NCBI RefSeq assembly: GCF_023078275.1
Contig: NC_062980.1
Coordinates: forward strand, 14,650,783-14,714,782
DNA from: Leguminivora glycinivorella
Lineage: Eukaryota; Arthropoda; Insecta; Lepidoptera; Tortricidae
Direction of reading: 5' to 3'
DNA: 64,000 nucleotides
Numbering within the stretch: position 1 is the first letter of the stretch; every line of letters begins with the position of its first letter. Positions 22,701-34,098 of the stretch are shown here, piece after piece. Made by a program: the position numbers and the translations under genes. Under the pieces are notes generated by a model. The model had not been told where the DNA came from, ran no database searches, and saw only the letters and a program-made list of their open reading frames with translations.

Positions 22701-23034
22701 CAAAAACTTTATTATTGACTTTATTAGATAAAGTGACCCGCGCTCGCGCAGTCAAAGAGAAGAGGGCTTTGTTTACAGTTACAGCCATATACTGAGTACC
22801 TACATTGTTGCGAGTGCACTACAGGAATATGTGCTCAAATGATGCAAGCCCCGGTTTTATCTTGCCAGTTTATAGTTCAAAGTACATATACCTAACTAAT
22901 AAAAACTGGGTTTTATAACACATGTGTGCGAGGACATTATATTATATTTCACCTCAGACCTCGGTATTAGCTCTAAAAACTTACTTTGCTTATACTGCGT
23001 AGCTAATACCAAGGATCATTTACTTATATAGGAT
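22701..23034. other. Spacer with a small inverted repeat
   Basis: TCGGTATTAGCTCT near 22968 pairs with GTAGCTAATACCAAGG near 23000, possibly a very short MITE. Nothing else was recognised. Confidence 0.35.
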
Positions 23035-23325
23035 TTACAGTCTCGATACTAAGAATTGTACCTCATTTTTTAGCGCCACCTATTAAATACTTCCATAATA
23101 ACTACACTGATGATGCCTACAATTTTTTTTTTTTTTTTTCAAAATGTGTATTGACGTGATATCATAATATTAAAATGAAGAAGCATGTCATATGTTCTTA
23201 TAAAAAATAAAAACACGCAAAAATATTTGGGGAAAATTTGATTTTGGCCACTTCCAGGCTGCAAAACAGCAGCTATCTAGTTTAAGGCTAAAAGGCCCAT
23301 ATATTTCAGGGGTACGCTTTTTTGT
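23035..23325 (-). repeat. Dispersed repeat family H, copy 3
   Basis: Same order of motifs as copy 2 (AAAAGCGTACCCCTGAAATA, CAGCCTGGAAGTGGCC, TATCACGTCAATACAC, TTAATAGGTGGCGCTAAAAA on the minus strand). It carries an expanded T-run at about 23123-23140. Confidence 0.7.
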
Positions 23326-23329
23326 CTGG

Positions 23330-24435
23330 GATTTGTCTGTCCGTGTTATATGGTCCTTGCTAATAGCTTGTAAAACTCCGTCTTTTCGCGTAGGTTACCT
23401 AACATCGCTTGGCTTTATAAGAGTTGAAATTACCGCCCAGTTTTTAGTATAGGACCCACAGAAAAAAACTATTTATATTTGTTTGACTTAGTTACCTAGT
23501 AGGTACATTTTGCGGAACTTGAACTATCTAAAACTAGGTGGGAATTTCGACTTTCATAAAGGCAACCAATGATAGGTTACCTAAGCGAGATTTAAGGGTA
23601 AGTATTTTGTTCAAATTGTTGAGAAAAATAAGGCGAAAAGCTATATTCAATACGAGACCAAGTGACATTTTTCGGCACGCCTGTGAATCCATTCTGGAAT
23701 TTTCTGCTTGTTCGGAAACCGGAACGGATCTCAAAATCAGCATAAAACTCACTTTTTATCTCTTGATGCATAAATTAAACCAGGTACTTCATAGTTATCT
23801 CACGCAAGAATAAAAAACTCAACACTATAATAATAACAATCCAAATAGATCTACCTCATTATTAAATTATTAACCCCATTTTTCATGGCTCCGGTCCAAG
23901 AGACCTACTCCAAACGAATCAAACGAATATCGTCTATCTTTGTCTTGCTTAATTGGAGTAATAAAGACATCCAATAAATGATCTTTCATGGTCCCGGCTG
24001 GCACCGGTTGATTTCTGGGACTGGGAACAGCACAAAAAGGCACGGTAATCAATATTACCTTTGATAAACAAATTTTGGAGAATATCGAAGAATCCGTCGG
24101 ATCCACGTTCATTTCAAATCATATTTCAATCAAAACTGTCTTTACATTTCAGGAGGTATTGTTTGTCAAATTAGATTTTAAGCAAATCAGGAATTGTTCA
24201 AATTATTGAGGTATCCTATCCTAGGTAACGGTATGTAAGTGTAATTAGAGGCCCAAAGAGACTAGAATTCGTCTATAATAATAAGACGGTATTAGAGACT
24301 GTACCTACTTACCTACACTTACCCAAGATTATTCAATATAATATCTGATGGAAATTACCCTCATGAGAGTAAAACCTATACATATATAAACAATTAATTT
24401 TCTTAACATGAGCTAGGCGTCGTTTAAGAGTTCCG
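23330..24435. other. Unassigned spacer
   Basis: No domain was recognised in the short ORFs at 23534-24112, and no repeat signature was seen. Confidence 0.3.
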
Positions 24436-24439
24436 TTTT

Positions 24440-24560
24440 GTCCATCATCAGCAGTTCCACTGCACCAAATGTCACTGTTTAGGGTGTAAATGCATGGTGT
24501 TTATAAAAAAACAAAAATAACTATGTGTACCTTTAAGATTCGAGGAGGAGTTTTATTCAA
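24440..24560 (+). repeat. Single diverged copy of the 121-bp unit of the 41.4-42.1 kb element
   Basis: CCATCATCAGCAGTTCCACTG followed by CACCAAATGTCACTGTT, GCATG...TGTT and GAGGAG matches the 121-bp tandem units at 41580-41945. Confidence 0.6.
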
Positions 24561-24662
24561 AAATGTACTGGTAAAAAAACTCCGTTAAAAACCGAAATTC
24601 GAATCGGTTTCGGGTTCCACCGAAAAAAAACCGAAACTCTGTTTTCGGTCATTAATAGCTGC

Positions 24663-24908
24663 ATTTCCTAGTAGTGACCCTGCCTGCTAATCTGCTGTTC
24701 TGGGTTCGAATCCCGGTAAGGGAATTTATTTGTGTGATGAGCACAGATACGTATTTGTTCCTGAGTCATGGATGTTTTCTACGTATATAAGTATGGATTT
24801 ATCTATTTAAGTATGTATATTGTCGCTTAGCACCCATAGTACAAGCTTTGCTTAGTTTGAGGCTAAGTTGATCTGTGCTAGGTGTCCCCAATATTTATTT
24901 ATTTATTT
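24663..24908 (+). mobile_element. tRNA-derived SINE, copy 1 (degraded head)
   Basis: It has a polymerase III B box (GGTTCGAATCC at about 24703-24713), a body containing TTATTTGTGTGATGAGCACA and CGCTTAGCACCCATAGTACA, and an ATTT-repeat tail. The A-box region is damaged compared with the copy at 52043-52297. Confidence 0.8.
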
Positions 24909-24929
24909 AAAATATTATATTATATCTAA

Positions 24930-26690
24930 ATATATAAAAGAAGAAGCTGACTGACTGACATATCAACGCACAGCCGAAACCGCTGGTCCTAGAGATTTCA
25001 AATTTGGCACGTAGGTTCCTTATATAGTGTAGAGGAGCACTAAGAAAGGATTTTCCAAAATTCATCTCCTAAGAGGGTCAAATGGGGGTTCAAAGTTTGT
25101 ATGGGGAAACAAGATTAGTTTGACTATTTTATTCGAAACTTCACAGGAAGATTCCTTAAGACATATGACTGAATACGTGTTTCAGGTTTTTTGAAAATTT
25201 AACCCCTAAAAGGGTGAAAAGGGGGTGATAAAGTCAAAAAATCAATATGGGTATCGTTTTTATGGTTTATCGGGTCGCTGATCACGATAAATACAACGTT
25301 TTTAAAATCTAACGAGGCGGAAGTGAAATACCTTTTCCCCTGTTGTGGTGCAATGGGGTTTAAATATCAAAAAAATATATAAAAGAAGATATTGACTGAC
25401 TGACTGACATATCAACACACAGCCGAAACCGCTGGTCCTAGAGATTTCAAATTTGGCACGTAGGTTCCTTATATAGTGTAGAGGAGCACTAAGAAAGGAT
25501 TTTCCAAAATTCACCTCCTAAGGAGGTCAAATGGGGGTTCAAAGTTTGTATGGGGAAACAAGATTAGTTTGACTATTTTATTCGAAACTTCACAGGAAGA
25601 TTCCTTAAGACATATGACTGAATACGTGTTTCAGGTTTTTTGAAAATTTAACCACTAAAAGGGTGAAAAGGGGGTGATAAAGTCAAAAAATCAATATGGG
25701 TATCGTTTTTATGGTTTATCGGGTCGCTGATCACGATAAATACAACGTTTTTTTAAATCTAACGAGGCGGAAGTGAAATACCTTCTCCCCTGTTGTGGTG
25801 CAATGGGGTTTAAATATATAAAAGAAGATATTGACTGACTGATTGACATATCAACACACAGCCGAAACCGCTGGTCCTAGAGATTTCAAATTTGGCACAT
25901 AGGTTCCTTATATGGCGTAGAGGAGCACTAAGAAAGGATTTTTCAAAATTCTCCTCTTAAAAGGGTGAAATGGGGGTTCAAAGTTTGTATGGGGAAACAA
26001 GATTAGTTTGACTATTTTATTCGAAACTTCACAGGAGGATTCCTGAAGACATATGACTAAATACATGTTTCAGGTTTTTTGAAAATTTGACCCCTAAAGG
26101 GGTGCAAAGGGGGTAAAGTCAAAAACACAATATGGGTATCGTTTTTATGGTTTATCGGGTCGCTGATCACGATAAATACAACGTTTTTTAAAATCTAACG
26201 AGGCGGAAGTGAAATACCTTCTCCCCTGTTGTGGTGCAATGGGGTTTAAATATATAAAAGAAGATATTGACTGACTGATTGACATATCAACACACAGCCG
26301 AAACCGCTGGTCCTAGAGATTTCAAATTTGGCACATAGGTTCCTTATATGGCGTAGAGGAGCACTAAGAAAGGATTTTTCAAAATTCTCCTCTTAAAAGG
26401 GTGAAATGGGGGTTCAAAGTTTGTATGGGGAAACAAGATTAGTTTGACTATTTTATTCGAAACTTCACAGGAGGATTCTTGAAGACATATGACTAAATAC
26501 ATGTTTCAGGTTTTTTGAAAATTTGACCCCTAAAGGGGTGCAAAGGGGGTAAAGTCAAAAACACAATATGGGTATCGTTTTTATGGTTTATCGGGTCGCT
26601 GATCACGATAAATACAACGATTTTTAAATCTAATGAGGTGGAAAAGAAATTTTCTCCCCTGTTATTGTGCAATGGGGTTAAAATATCCAA
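24930..26690 (+). repeat. Four tandem 5'-end modules of the Helitron (about 440 bp each)
   Basis: Module starts lie at about 24930, 25372, 25813 and 26249. Each begins TATATAAAAGAAGA and ends TTGTGCAATGGGGTT or close to it. Modules 1 and 2 share GACTGAATACGTGTTTCAGG, whereas 3 and 4 share GACTAAATACATGTTTCAGG, so they arose as two pairs. A degenerate fifth fragment spans about 26728-26815. Confidence 0.85.
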
Positions 26691-26820
26691 AATAGCCATA
26701 AGTATAGCTTTAGTTTTTATCTTTACTTCTGGTTCAAGAGATTTCAAATTGACACGGAAGTTCCTTAGAGGAGCACTAAGAAAGGATTTTTCAAAGTTCA
26801 CCTCCTAGCATGATAATTTG

Positions 26821-26845
26821 ACAGGGGCATGGACAGGGACAGGGC

Positions 26846-26902
<57 letters not shown>

Positions 26903-27570
26903 AGACAGGGACAGGGTCAGGGACAGGGACAGGAACGGGATAGGGTTAGGGATAGGGATAGGGATAGGGATAGGGATAGGGATTGGGATTGGGATTGGGA
27001 TAGGGATAGGGATAGGGATAGGGATATGGATATGGATATGGATAGGCATAGGCATAGGGATTGGGATTGGGATTGGGATTGGGATAGGGATAGGGATAGG
27101 GATAGGGATAGGGATAGGTTTAGGGATAGGGATAGGGATAGGGATAGGGATTGGAATTGGGACTGGGATAGGGATAGGGATATGGATAGGGATAGGGTTA
27201 GGGATAGGCATTGGGATTGGGATTGGGATAGGGATAGGGATAGGGATAGGGATTGGGATTGGGATAGGGATATGGATAGGGATAGGGATAGGGATAGGGA
27301 TATGGATAGGGATAGGGATAGGGATAGGGATAGGGATAGGGATAGGGATAGGGATAGGGATTGGGATTGGGATTGGGATAGGGGTAGGGGTAGGGGTAGG
27401 GGTAGGGGTAGGGGTAGGGGTAGGGGTGGGGATAGGGATCGGGATCGGGATAGGGATAGAAATAGGGATAAAAATAGGGGACGGGGACGGGGATAGGGAT
27501 AGGGGAGGGACGGGGACAGGGACGGAACGGGGACGGGGACAAAGATAGAGATAGGGACGGGGATAAGAAT
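26821..27570 (+). repeat. Hexamer satellite (GGGACA/GGGATA/GGGGTA)n
   Basis: The array starts with GGGACA, passes through about 450 bp of GGGATA with interspersed GGGATT, GATATG and GGCATA variants, then a block of GGGGTA (27380-27425), then mixed GGGAC/GGGAT. G-runs every 6 nt on one strand give strong G-quadruplex potential. Open frames of Gly-Ile, Asp-Arg, Pro-Ile or Ser-Leu repeats on both strands are translation artefacts. Confidence 0.92.
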
Positions 27571-28190
27571 AGGGATTGGGGTCGGAATAATCGGTCGGCA
27601 ATCGATATTTAGGCAGTGTAAAATGCAGGTGGCCCAGTGGGAAGGTATTAGTAAGTAGGCATCGGCGAGTATCCTGCATCCGTAAACTATTACATTCAAT
27701 GTGCTGTAAGAAGATCATTGTTTGCTTGCCTTTTATATGTTTACGTTTGCAATAAGTATAAGCAAAATGGAAAAAATTGTAAGCGATAATGCAAGGAAGT
27801 ACTTTTTACCCTACCGACCATAGCGTCGAGATACTGGCTATGTGGGTTGTATGAAGTTTCCCCAGTATAAATATTTATATAGGTAAAATACATACATATT
27901 CGCACCGACGCTGTGGTCGCTGTGTAACAATTCTACAATCATTGCAAGAATTTCTTTTAAAACAATATTAATATGTGTAAGGTACAGTCAGCCAAAACCG
28001 GACCGTACAGCAAATAGATCAGTTACAATGGCCCTCCAGTCGAGAATTGCCCCGCTTTACCTTAATCGAAATAATCGCGGACAGATGTACCTACAAAGAA
28101 ACCTACGGATCCAAATGAAAATCTTATTTTTTTTAAACGTTTCAATAAGAATACTTTTATTACGCGGGCGAAGCCGCGGGTAAAAGCTAG

Positions 28191-28296
28191 TCTCATATAA
28201 ATAGACTACTTTAGTGAAATCGAAATCTACCCCTTGAGGCCGGGAAGGACAGCCCAAGCCCGAACTTTGCCCGGGCCAAACCGCGGACCCAGCTAG
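28191..28296 (+). mobile_element. Mini-Helitron or Helitron tail abutting the previous element
   Basis: It starts TCTCATATAAATAGAC at the base after the previous CTAG and ends CCGCGGACCCAGCTAG before T, with an imperfect hairpin GCCCGGGC upstream. It could be a deletion derivative or a tail fragment. Confidence 0.4.
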
Positions 28297-28857
28297 TGTT
28301 TTACTAAGCTCCATTTATATTATTTCCTGCCCAATACAAGGTCTCCGGTCCCCGCCGGCTCAAAAATGTCCTTGATGAAATCAATATCGTCACCTGTAAT
28401 AAAATTCTTGCGAGCATTATTTTTCTATTAACTAAATTAATTTATATTCCGTTCGAGATTCTGACAAGGCCGAAAGTATCCTGGCAACCGAAACGCGTGC
28501 CAAGCACTTATAGAAAGACAGCCCTTGTAGCTCTCCCGCCGACGCCTACGCTTCGCCGTGTCACTTTGAACTTTATGATAAAGGATTACAGTATATTTCA
28601 ATGGATTTTGAGCTCGGTTCCCGGGAAAATTAGTTTGAGCCGTACAAAGGCTTTGTCTACTACACGAGGGATGATAGTTACATCCTGCATAAAGCGCTTA
28701 CAGAGATGCATTTGCTCTGCGTTGTAAAGGTCAAGGTTTTCCTGCCGATCAATACGTTACAGATCCGGGCTCCGCGCGGGAAATTATTAATGGTAAATAA
28801 GGATCGTTTCAAATAGGTGTAGGTAATCGAAATAGGAGCGGCCAAAACTTTTTTTAT
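28297..28857. other. Unassigned spacer
   Basis: Mixed-composition sequence, less AT-rich than average. No domain was recognised in the 76-codon ORF at 28497-28727. Confidence 0.3.
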
Positions 28858-29318
28858 ATCCTACGTCGGTGGCAAACAAAGTATACGGTCCGCCTGATGG
28901 AAAGCGGTCACCGTAACCTATGGACGCCTGCAACTCAAGGAGTGTGACATGCGCGTTGCCAACCCATTAGAAGCTTATAACACTTAACACAGCAAAAAGG
29001 AGTGTACAAGTTCCAAGGAGGGTTCGGGTACGGGAACAAATTAGTTCCGTAGGTCCTTCCATCATCAGTACCTACACCGCACCCTCGTTGAGCTCTGGCA
29101 GCCTTGCTCACCGGCAGGAAGACAACACTATGAGTAGGGTCTAGTACTATTTGGCTGCGGTCTTCTGTAAGGCGGAGGTACTTCCCCAGTTGAGCTATGC
29201 TCTGCTCTAGATTCGAGCGAGATGATATCCGCTGTGCTGTGCCCTACCACCTATTATATATTCTGTGCTACCACACAAAGCGGAATATCATTCGCCATGC
29301 CCTACCTCCTACAGCCAT
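28858..29318 (+). repeat. Dispersed repeat, probable LINE/SINE-derived
   Basis: It contains ACGTCGGTGGCAAACAAAGT, GTCCGCCTGATGGAAAGC, GACGCCTGCAACTC, GAGCTCTGGCAGCCTTGCTC, TCTAGTACTATTTGGCTGCG and GTGCTGTGCCCTACCAC. I recognise these as a combination common in lepidopteran intergenic DNA. No ORF. Class uncertain. Confidence 0.5.
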
Positions 29319-29894
29319 ACCTGCCCAGACTGTTCCAAGTATTATCTGAACACATCTCTATTCTCAAGGCGGAGTGCGTGTTCCGATGTTTTTGAGCATC
29401 TCGAACGACTGTACTTTGGTACGAATAGGTACCTACTGAGAACACTAAAACAAACCAAAAACCTCTTGGATCAAAATAAGACCCTTGGCCTTTATGAAGC
29501 CTGTAAAATTCTGAAGTATTTTCTGGATAATTAGATTCTTCCCAATATAAATGGCGCTTATCAAAAATCATAGTGTACTGTCGTTACTTTATCGTTTTCC
29601 TTTGAACGAACAATCTTTTATAAAGTTTTATACAGATATTTATTTACAATAGATTTTGAGGATCTCGACTCTTCGTTGAAATTAGCAATAAATGGGTAGG
29701 TACAGCATCAAAAGTTAGCGGATCAAATAACGCTTCAGAACTGTAGATAGTTCTTCATTTTGTAACCTCTAAATAAATTCAGATTTGTTTCTATACATAT
29801 AAATAATAATTAAACTTTATGGAAAAATTAAAAATCGAAATGCAAAAATTGACTTATCTATTTTCACATTATTTAGGATATCAGATATATGTAT
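29319..29894. other. Unassigned spacer
   Basis: The 89-codon ORFs on both strands near 29265-29571 overlap each other and show no known domain. The rest is AT-rich. Confidence 0.3.
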
Positions 29895-30071
29895 TACTAG
29901 ATTTTGCCCACGGCTTCGCTTGCGTTAGAAATAAACAAAAAGTAGCCTATGTCAGTCTCCATCCCTTCAACTATCTCCGCTTAAAAAATCACGTCTATTC
30001 GTCGCTCCGTTTTGCCGTGAAACAAGGACAAACAAACAGACACACACACTTTCCCATTTATAATATTAGTA
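29895..30071 (-). mobile_element. Short Helitron-like repeat family C, full copy
   Basis: On the minus strand it reads TACTAATATTATAAATGGGA, GTGTGTGTCTGTTTGTTTG, CACGGCAAAACGGAGCGACG, GGGATGGAGACTGACATAGG, GAAGCCGTGGGCAAAATCTAG, T. The CTAG|T terminus and the compact non-coding body suggest a Helitron derivative. Confidence 0.6.
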
Positions 30072-30502
30072 TGGATATTTGGTGCCTGTTTCATCCGCTA
30101 CTATCGTACTATTGATGGGGACTGTTCAGGAGGTAAGAGATTCTAAATCTAAGGACGTCAATTTTTTTAGGAATACGTGAATTATGTTTTGTATGTTTTC
30201 CAAGCAAGGCTCGAATACATACAAAAAAAAACACAGACAAACTCGATGCATGATTGGGTGAAATCAGCTCAATAGAAAATAATTACAAAGATTGGGCGAC
30301 GTTTCTGGCTTATGTAGATTTGAATCCGAAATTAAACCAAAATCACATAACATTTGTCAGTGCCTAAAGATGCGACCGTGTTATATTTATATTACACAAA
30401 AAATATTTTTTAATAGGTTTCATTTTCTTTCAACTCTTTAATTTGCTACGTGTGGCTCTGTAACTTGGGGAGATCAAGTGCTCTGCCTACCTCTTTTGAG
30501 TA

Positions 30503-30710
30503 TACAGGGTAATTCCATGCAACAGAGTAATGTAAGTGACCAATTACTCGCATGTTTCTTCATTCATGGTGCCAATTTAAATATCAATATATCTAAGGAT
30601 TAAAAGTAGGCTTATCTAGAGATAAATTAAGACTCCAACTTGCACCATAAATAAAAAAACACGCAATGAAGTGGTCACTTACATTACAGTTACGTGGAAT
30701 TGCCCTACAG
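30503..30710. mobile_element. MITE, TACAGGGTAATTCC ends
   Basis: The left arm GGTAATTCCATG...AGTAATGTAAGTGACC pairs with GGTCACTTACATTACAG...GTGGAATTGCCCTA on the right. TA at the left edge suggests a Tc1/mariner-type origin. Arms are about 70 bp and somewhat diverged. Confidence 0.65.
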
Positions 30711-30917
30711 GTGAGCTTATGTAGATATGTATGTACTATTGTACCTTAATTTATTCTAAAATATTTGCTGAAATGAACATTTTCAATTTGGATGGACGGG
30801 ATGCAAAGTTATTTTACCTCGTGTGTATTGCACAATTCCACACTCGGTTAAAATACAACTTTGCTCCCTTGTATAACAAATAACTATTGTTTTCAAACAC
30901 ACAATCGACTTAATTTA

Positions 30918-31015
30918 TTTTTAACAAGCAGAAACGTCTGCTAACGATTCTAAACATTGCAAACGGATTGCAAATGATGCGGGTTCAAGTCCCGCCGGAA
31001 GCGTAAATTTTCCAT
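30918..31015 (+). mobile_element. SINE-like fragment with B box
   Basis: AGCAGAAACGTCTGC upstream and GCGGGTTCAAGTCCCGCC (B-box type) near 30978-30995 are followed by GGAAGCGTAAATTTTCC. A relative lies at 54229-54365. Confidence 0.45.
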
Positions 31016-32431
31016 TTTTTCCTTTAATATAAAAACACAATCAACTTGTTTCTTCATAAATTGTTCCGTTGTGAATGCTATAAGAAAGTGAACAAAGCAA
31101 ACAAAATAATAGAAACGTAAGTAATATTTTTGTTGAAAAAGTTGTAAATTAACACAGGCGGTCAATTCCATCACGCGTCTGGCCCAAAAAGCGAAATAAT
31201 GAAAAATAAATAAACCAAGGGCCTGCCAATCACAGGCTTTCTCGTTAATTAAAAAACGAAAATTGTTTTTTAGTTGAACATTCTATATAGATTTTTAATT
31301 ATTAATAAAAGCATAGATTTATTAACTTAAGAATATTGTATTTTATCTGTAAACTGTTACTAATTAAAGAGTCCCATTTTCACGCACGAGAGGATAAGAC
31401 AAACCTAGTAGTCTAACCTTTCTACTTATTTATTATTGTCCTGAGAATCCTGAAAAGTTGTTAAAGGACTTACAATTAAATTTGACTGATGGTAGTGATG
31501 ATAATCTCACAAGGATTAAGACTCAATAATGATATTTTTTTTTTTTTTTTTTATTTATTCTATATTAAAAATCTTACATTTGTTCATACACCAGAGTGCC
31601 ATGAAACCCTATCAGGTTTGTGTTGACACTCGATTCGTGGATACATTTTACATTTAATTTATTGTGATACATAGGATAAATTAAAATTACAAATCAATAA
31701 CTTACACTACAAAATTAGCGGGTAAAAATGAAATAGCACCCACTCAAGTAGATACACAACCGACCGTGCATTGCATTCTTATCTCACTGCATCGTGCGCG
31801 TCAAGAAGGACTTAAGCGGCTAAGGTTTTCCGTAAGCGTATCGCGTTAGTTAAGTAGACGTTAATTAGAATAGATCGGACGAGTTTGCGTAGGCACTGAG
31901 TGGGGCGAGTGGCGGATACAGGATGATTTTCTTAGCTGCCAGCCAATAATTGATCCAAGAATAATTAGTTAATATATATGCATTAGCTATTAAGCTTAAT
32001 TAGTTGTAGGTGTTTAATTATTTCTTATTTAATATATTTGTAAATGTGTATATATTATATATAATTAATAGTTTTAACATATTAACTATGTTAGAAATTA
32101 TGTTGAGATGCAATCAAAAAAGTATTTTTTAAGTAAGTTTTTTTTATTTTTCTCGTTTATAGTTTCTTTTAGGTTTAAGGGTATCGAAAGAGATCCGATC
32201 TTTTCAGATAATTTCTTATGATAGTTACCTACTCATATGTAAGCCTCCATAAGATGAAAGCAGTCATCGCCATGCACTTATAAACAAGAAGAGGACCCAC
32301 TTATGCGAGTTATGCGTTGCCAACTGTTGATAAATACCTGCTCCTTGAAGAACCCAAGAAAAAATCAAAAATAAGGTAGCTCATTCCATAACTTATACGT
32401 TCTGAGCAAAAACGAGCAAGGTGCTTGCTTG
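31016..32431. other. Unassigned spacer with one reversed retro 3' end
   Basis: A T-run at 31533-31550 followed by AGAGTGCCATGAAACCCTAT (31592-31611) looks like the poly(A) end of a minus-strand retro-insertion. Otherwise nothing was recognised. Confidence 0.35.
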
Positions 32432-32572
32432 ATCTGGGGGGTTACCATGATGTACTAAAGACGTTCAGTTTAGGTTGAGAGAAAGGGACACAGCTATAGC
32501 AGTTACATAGCTCCGTCCCTCTCTCTCAACCTAAACTGAACGTCTTTAGCACGTCATGGTAGCCCCCCAGAT
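32432..32572. mobile_element. Near-perfect hairpin MITE, 141 bp
   Basis: Left arm ATCTGGGGGGTTACCATG...AGACGTTCAGTTTAGGTTGA pairs with TCAACCTAAACTGAACGTCT...CATGGTAGCCCCCCAGAT. Arms are about 57 bp with a loop of about 25 nt. Only a few mismatches. Confidence 0.8.
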
Positions 32573-33567
32573 TATTGCTCTATGCATATGCTCTGGTCAT
32601 ACCAAATACCAGCTTTTTTCTACAACATAACGGGACCACACAAAATGTATATGTCGCAGCCTATCACAGAATGTGATAAGTTGTGGCAGGAGCGGCGGAA
32701 AGCACTCAAAGTTTGAAACGTAATTAATACTCGTAAATAAATGAGCGTCGGTAGAAACTAGGTACCATTTGGAGTTGAAACTCCCGATGGGGGCACAAAC
32801 TGTACCCACCCACCAACATTTTTTTTTTTTTTAATAAATGGCCTCAGTCCCATTTGGTGGGACTATTTTGCCAGTGTCAGGGTAAGTGCGACGTTGTTCG
32901 GTAGTTGGCACTTGTAAATTGATAGCTAGATTTTACAAGGGCACGTGGACTATCGGCCGTCGATGACAAAAAAGGGGCTAAACGCGTTTCGAGATTAATT
33001 CTTCATCAGCTTCTCACTATAACATTAGTTTACTGCATAATAAGCTATCGATATTACACTTTAAACAACATTAATGAGCAAAAGAAGGAGAAATTATTCG
33101 CGACATGATGCCGCTAAGATGGCACCCGAACCGGAAGTCCCACCAACAATTATTTGTTCAAAAACCACGAAGCGTCTGGGTGACGTACGAAAAGCTGGCG
33201 ACTTCCTCGATCCGTAATTTGCGAGCATATTTTTGGTACGGTTCATGAAGGACCTGTTTTACATTTAAGCTAAGTGTAAATTGTTTTGATATATTAAATA
33301 TTAGCTTATGTGTGCTCGACATGATTGTATAATGTATGTGCCATACCTAACGGGTGATAAAAAAAAAGAGAATAAATTTATTTTATGCAGCTCTAAAATA
33401 AATACTAGCAAGTAGTCAACAAGTTTGCTCTAGAAGTTGTAGATAGCTATCTCTTCTGTGTAACATAATTTTCATTTGTTTCTTTCATAAGTCATTTTGT
33501 TTCTCAAAGATGGCATGGATAACATGAAGCTTTGAGACTACGCGTTGTACACTATAGACTAACTAAC
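32573..33567. other. Unassigned spacer
   Basis: It contains a T-run (32820-32832) that may mark a minus-strand retro-insertion. The last 200 bp may include the decayed 5' part of the mariner copy. Confidence 0.3.
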
Positions 33568-34035
33568 ATTCGCGTCGGTAAAAAAGTTCACAGTGGACCA
33601 TTTCAGCAAGAAAAACGTGGCAATTTCTACTATTTATAGAGGTAGAATTCTGCCATCCTTGAAGGTAGTTCGAAAAGGTAGCAGCAATCGACCAGCGAAG
33701 ATTATGACCAAGAGGGCATTAAAGTTACTTTACAGTAGGTAATTTTAATAATAAAGATTCCATAAGCCAATGATTATGTCGCTAAAATTAAAATGTACTT
33801 ACTCGTACATTTGTAAATCGTGAAAAACGATTGATCTGAAATACAGAAAGCAGGCGAGGGCACCGGAATCCACACACGATCAAAAATCGACTGTTACGTC
33901 GCAATGTCGTTGGATGACGTGAAATGATTCAAGGAAATCGTTCATTTTGGATGATGAAAGAAATTTTCCTCTTAGTAAAACTCATATTATAGGAAATAAA
34001 CGGTACTTACCAGAAATGTTTCTACTAGGTACACT
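33568..34035 (+). pseudogene. Mariner-like transposase pseudogene
   Basis: A first block reads VDHFSKKNVAISTIYRGR and RPAKIMTKRALKLL, the paired helix-turn-helix region and GRPxK motif of mariner transposases. A second block at about 33845-34000 reads APESTHDQKSTV and SFILDDERNFPLSKTHI, matching the catalytic DD region with Asp in the FILDDE motif. Between them the frame shifts (about 33740-33840) and a TGA interrupts the second block. Both the N-terminal start and the C-terminal catalytic residue are lost. This is an old, inactive copy; subfamily not determined. Confidence 0.75.
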
Positions 34036-34098
34036 AAAAAAACATAAAGCATAGGTAACTAAAAACAATTGGAGAGCTGAGAATTTTGACCATTTAAT

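Larger units (their letters stand above)
24925..28190 (+). mobile_element. Second Helitron, 3.27 kb, with reiterated 5' module and hexamer array
   Basis: It begins TCTAAATATATAAAAGAAGA after an A (24924) and ends with the hairpin CGCGGGCGAAGCCGCG (28163-28178) and CTAG at 28187-28190 before T. The A|T flanks and the 3' hairpin fit a Helitron. It contains four 436-442 bp direct repeats plus a partial fifth, a 750-bp hexamer array, and about 590 bp of unique sequence (27571-28160). No Rep/helicase motif, so non-autonomous. Confidence 0.75.

Noticed and set aside
26821..27570. Interstitial telomere
   Set aside because: The hexamer is GGGATA/GGGACA, not the insect TTAGG, and lies inside a Helitron.
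26798..27718. 306-, 260- and 239-codon ORFs across the hexamer array
   Set aside because: They are pure dipeptide-type translations of the hexamer repeat (Pro-Ile, Ser-Leu, Gly-Ile, Asp-Arg) in several frames on both strands.
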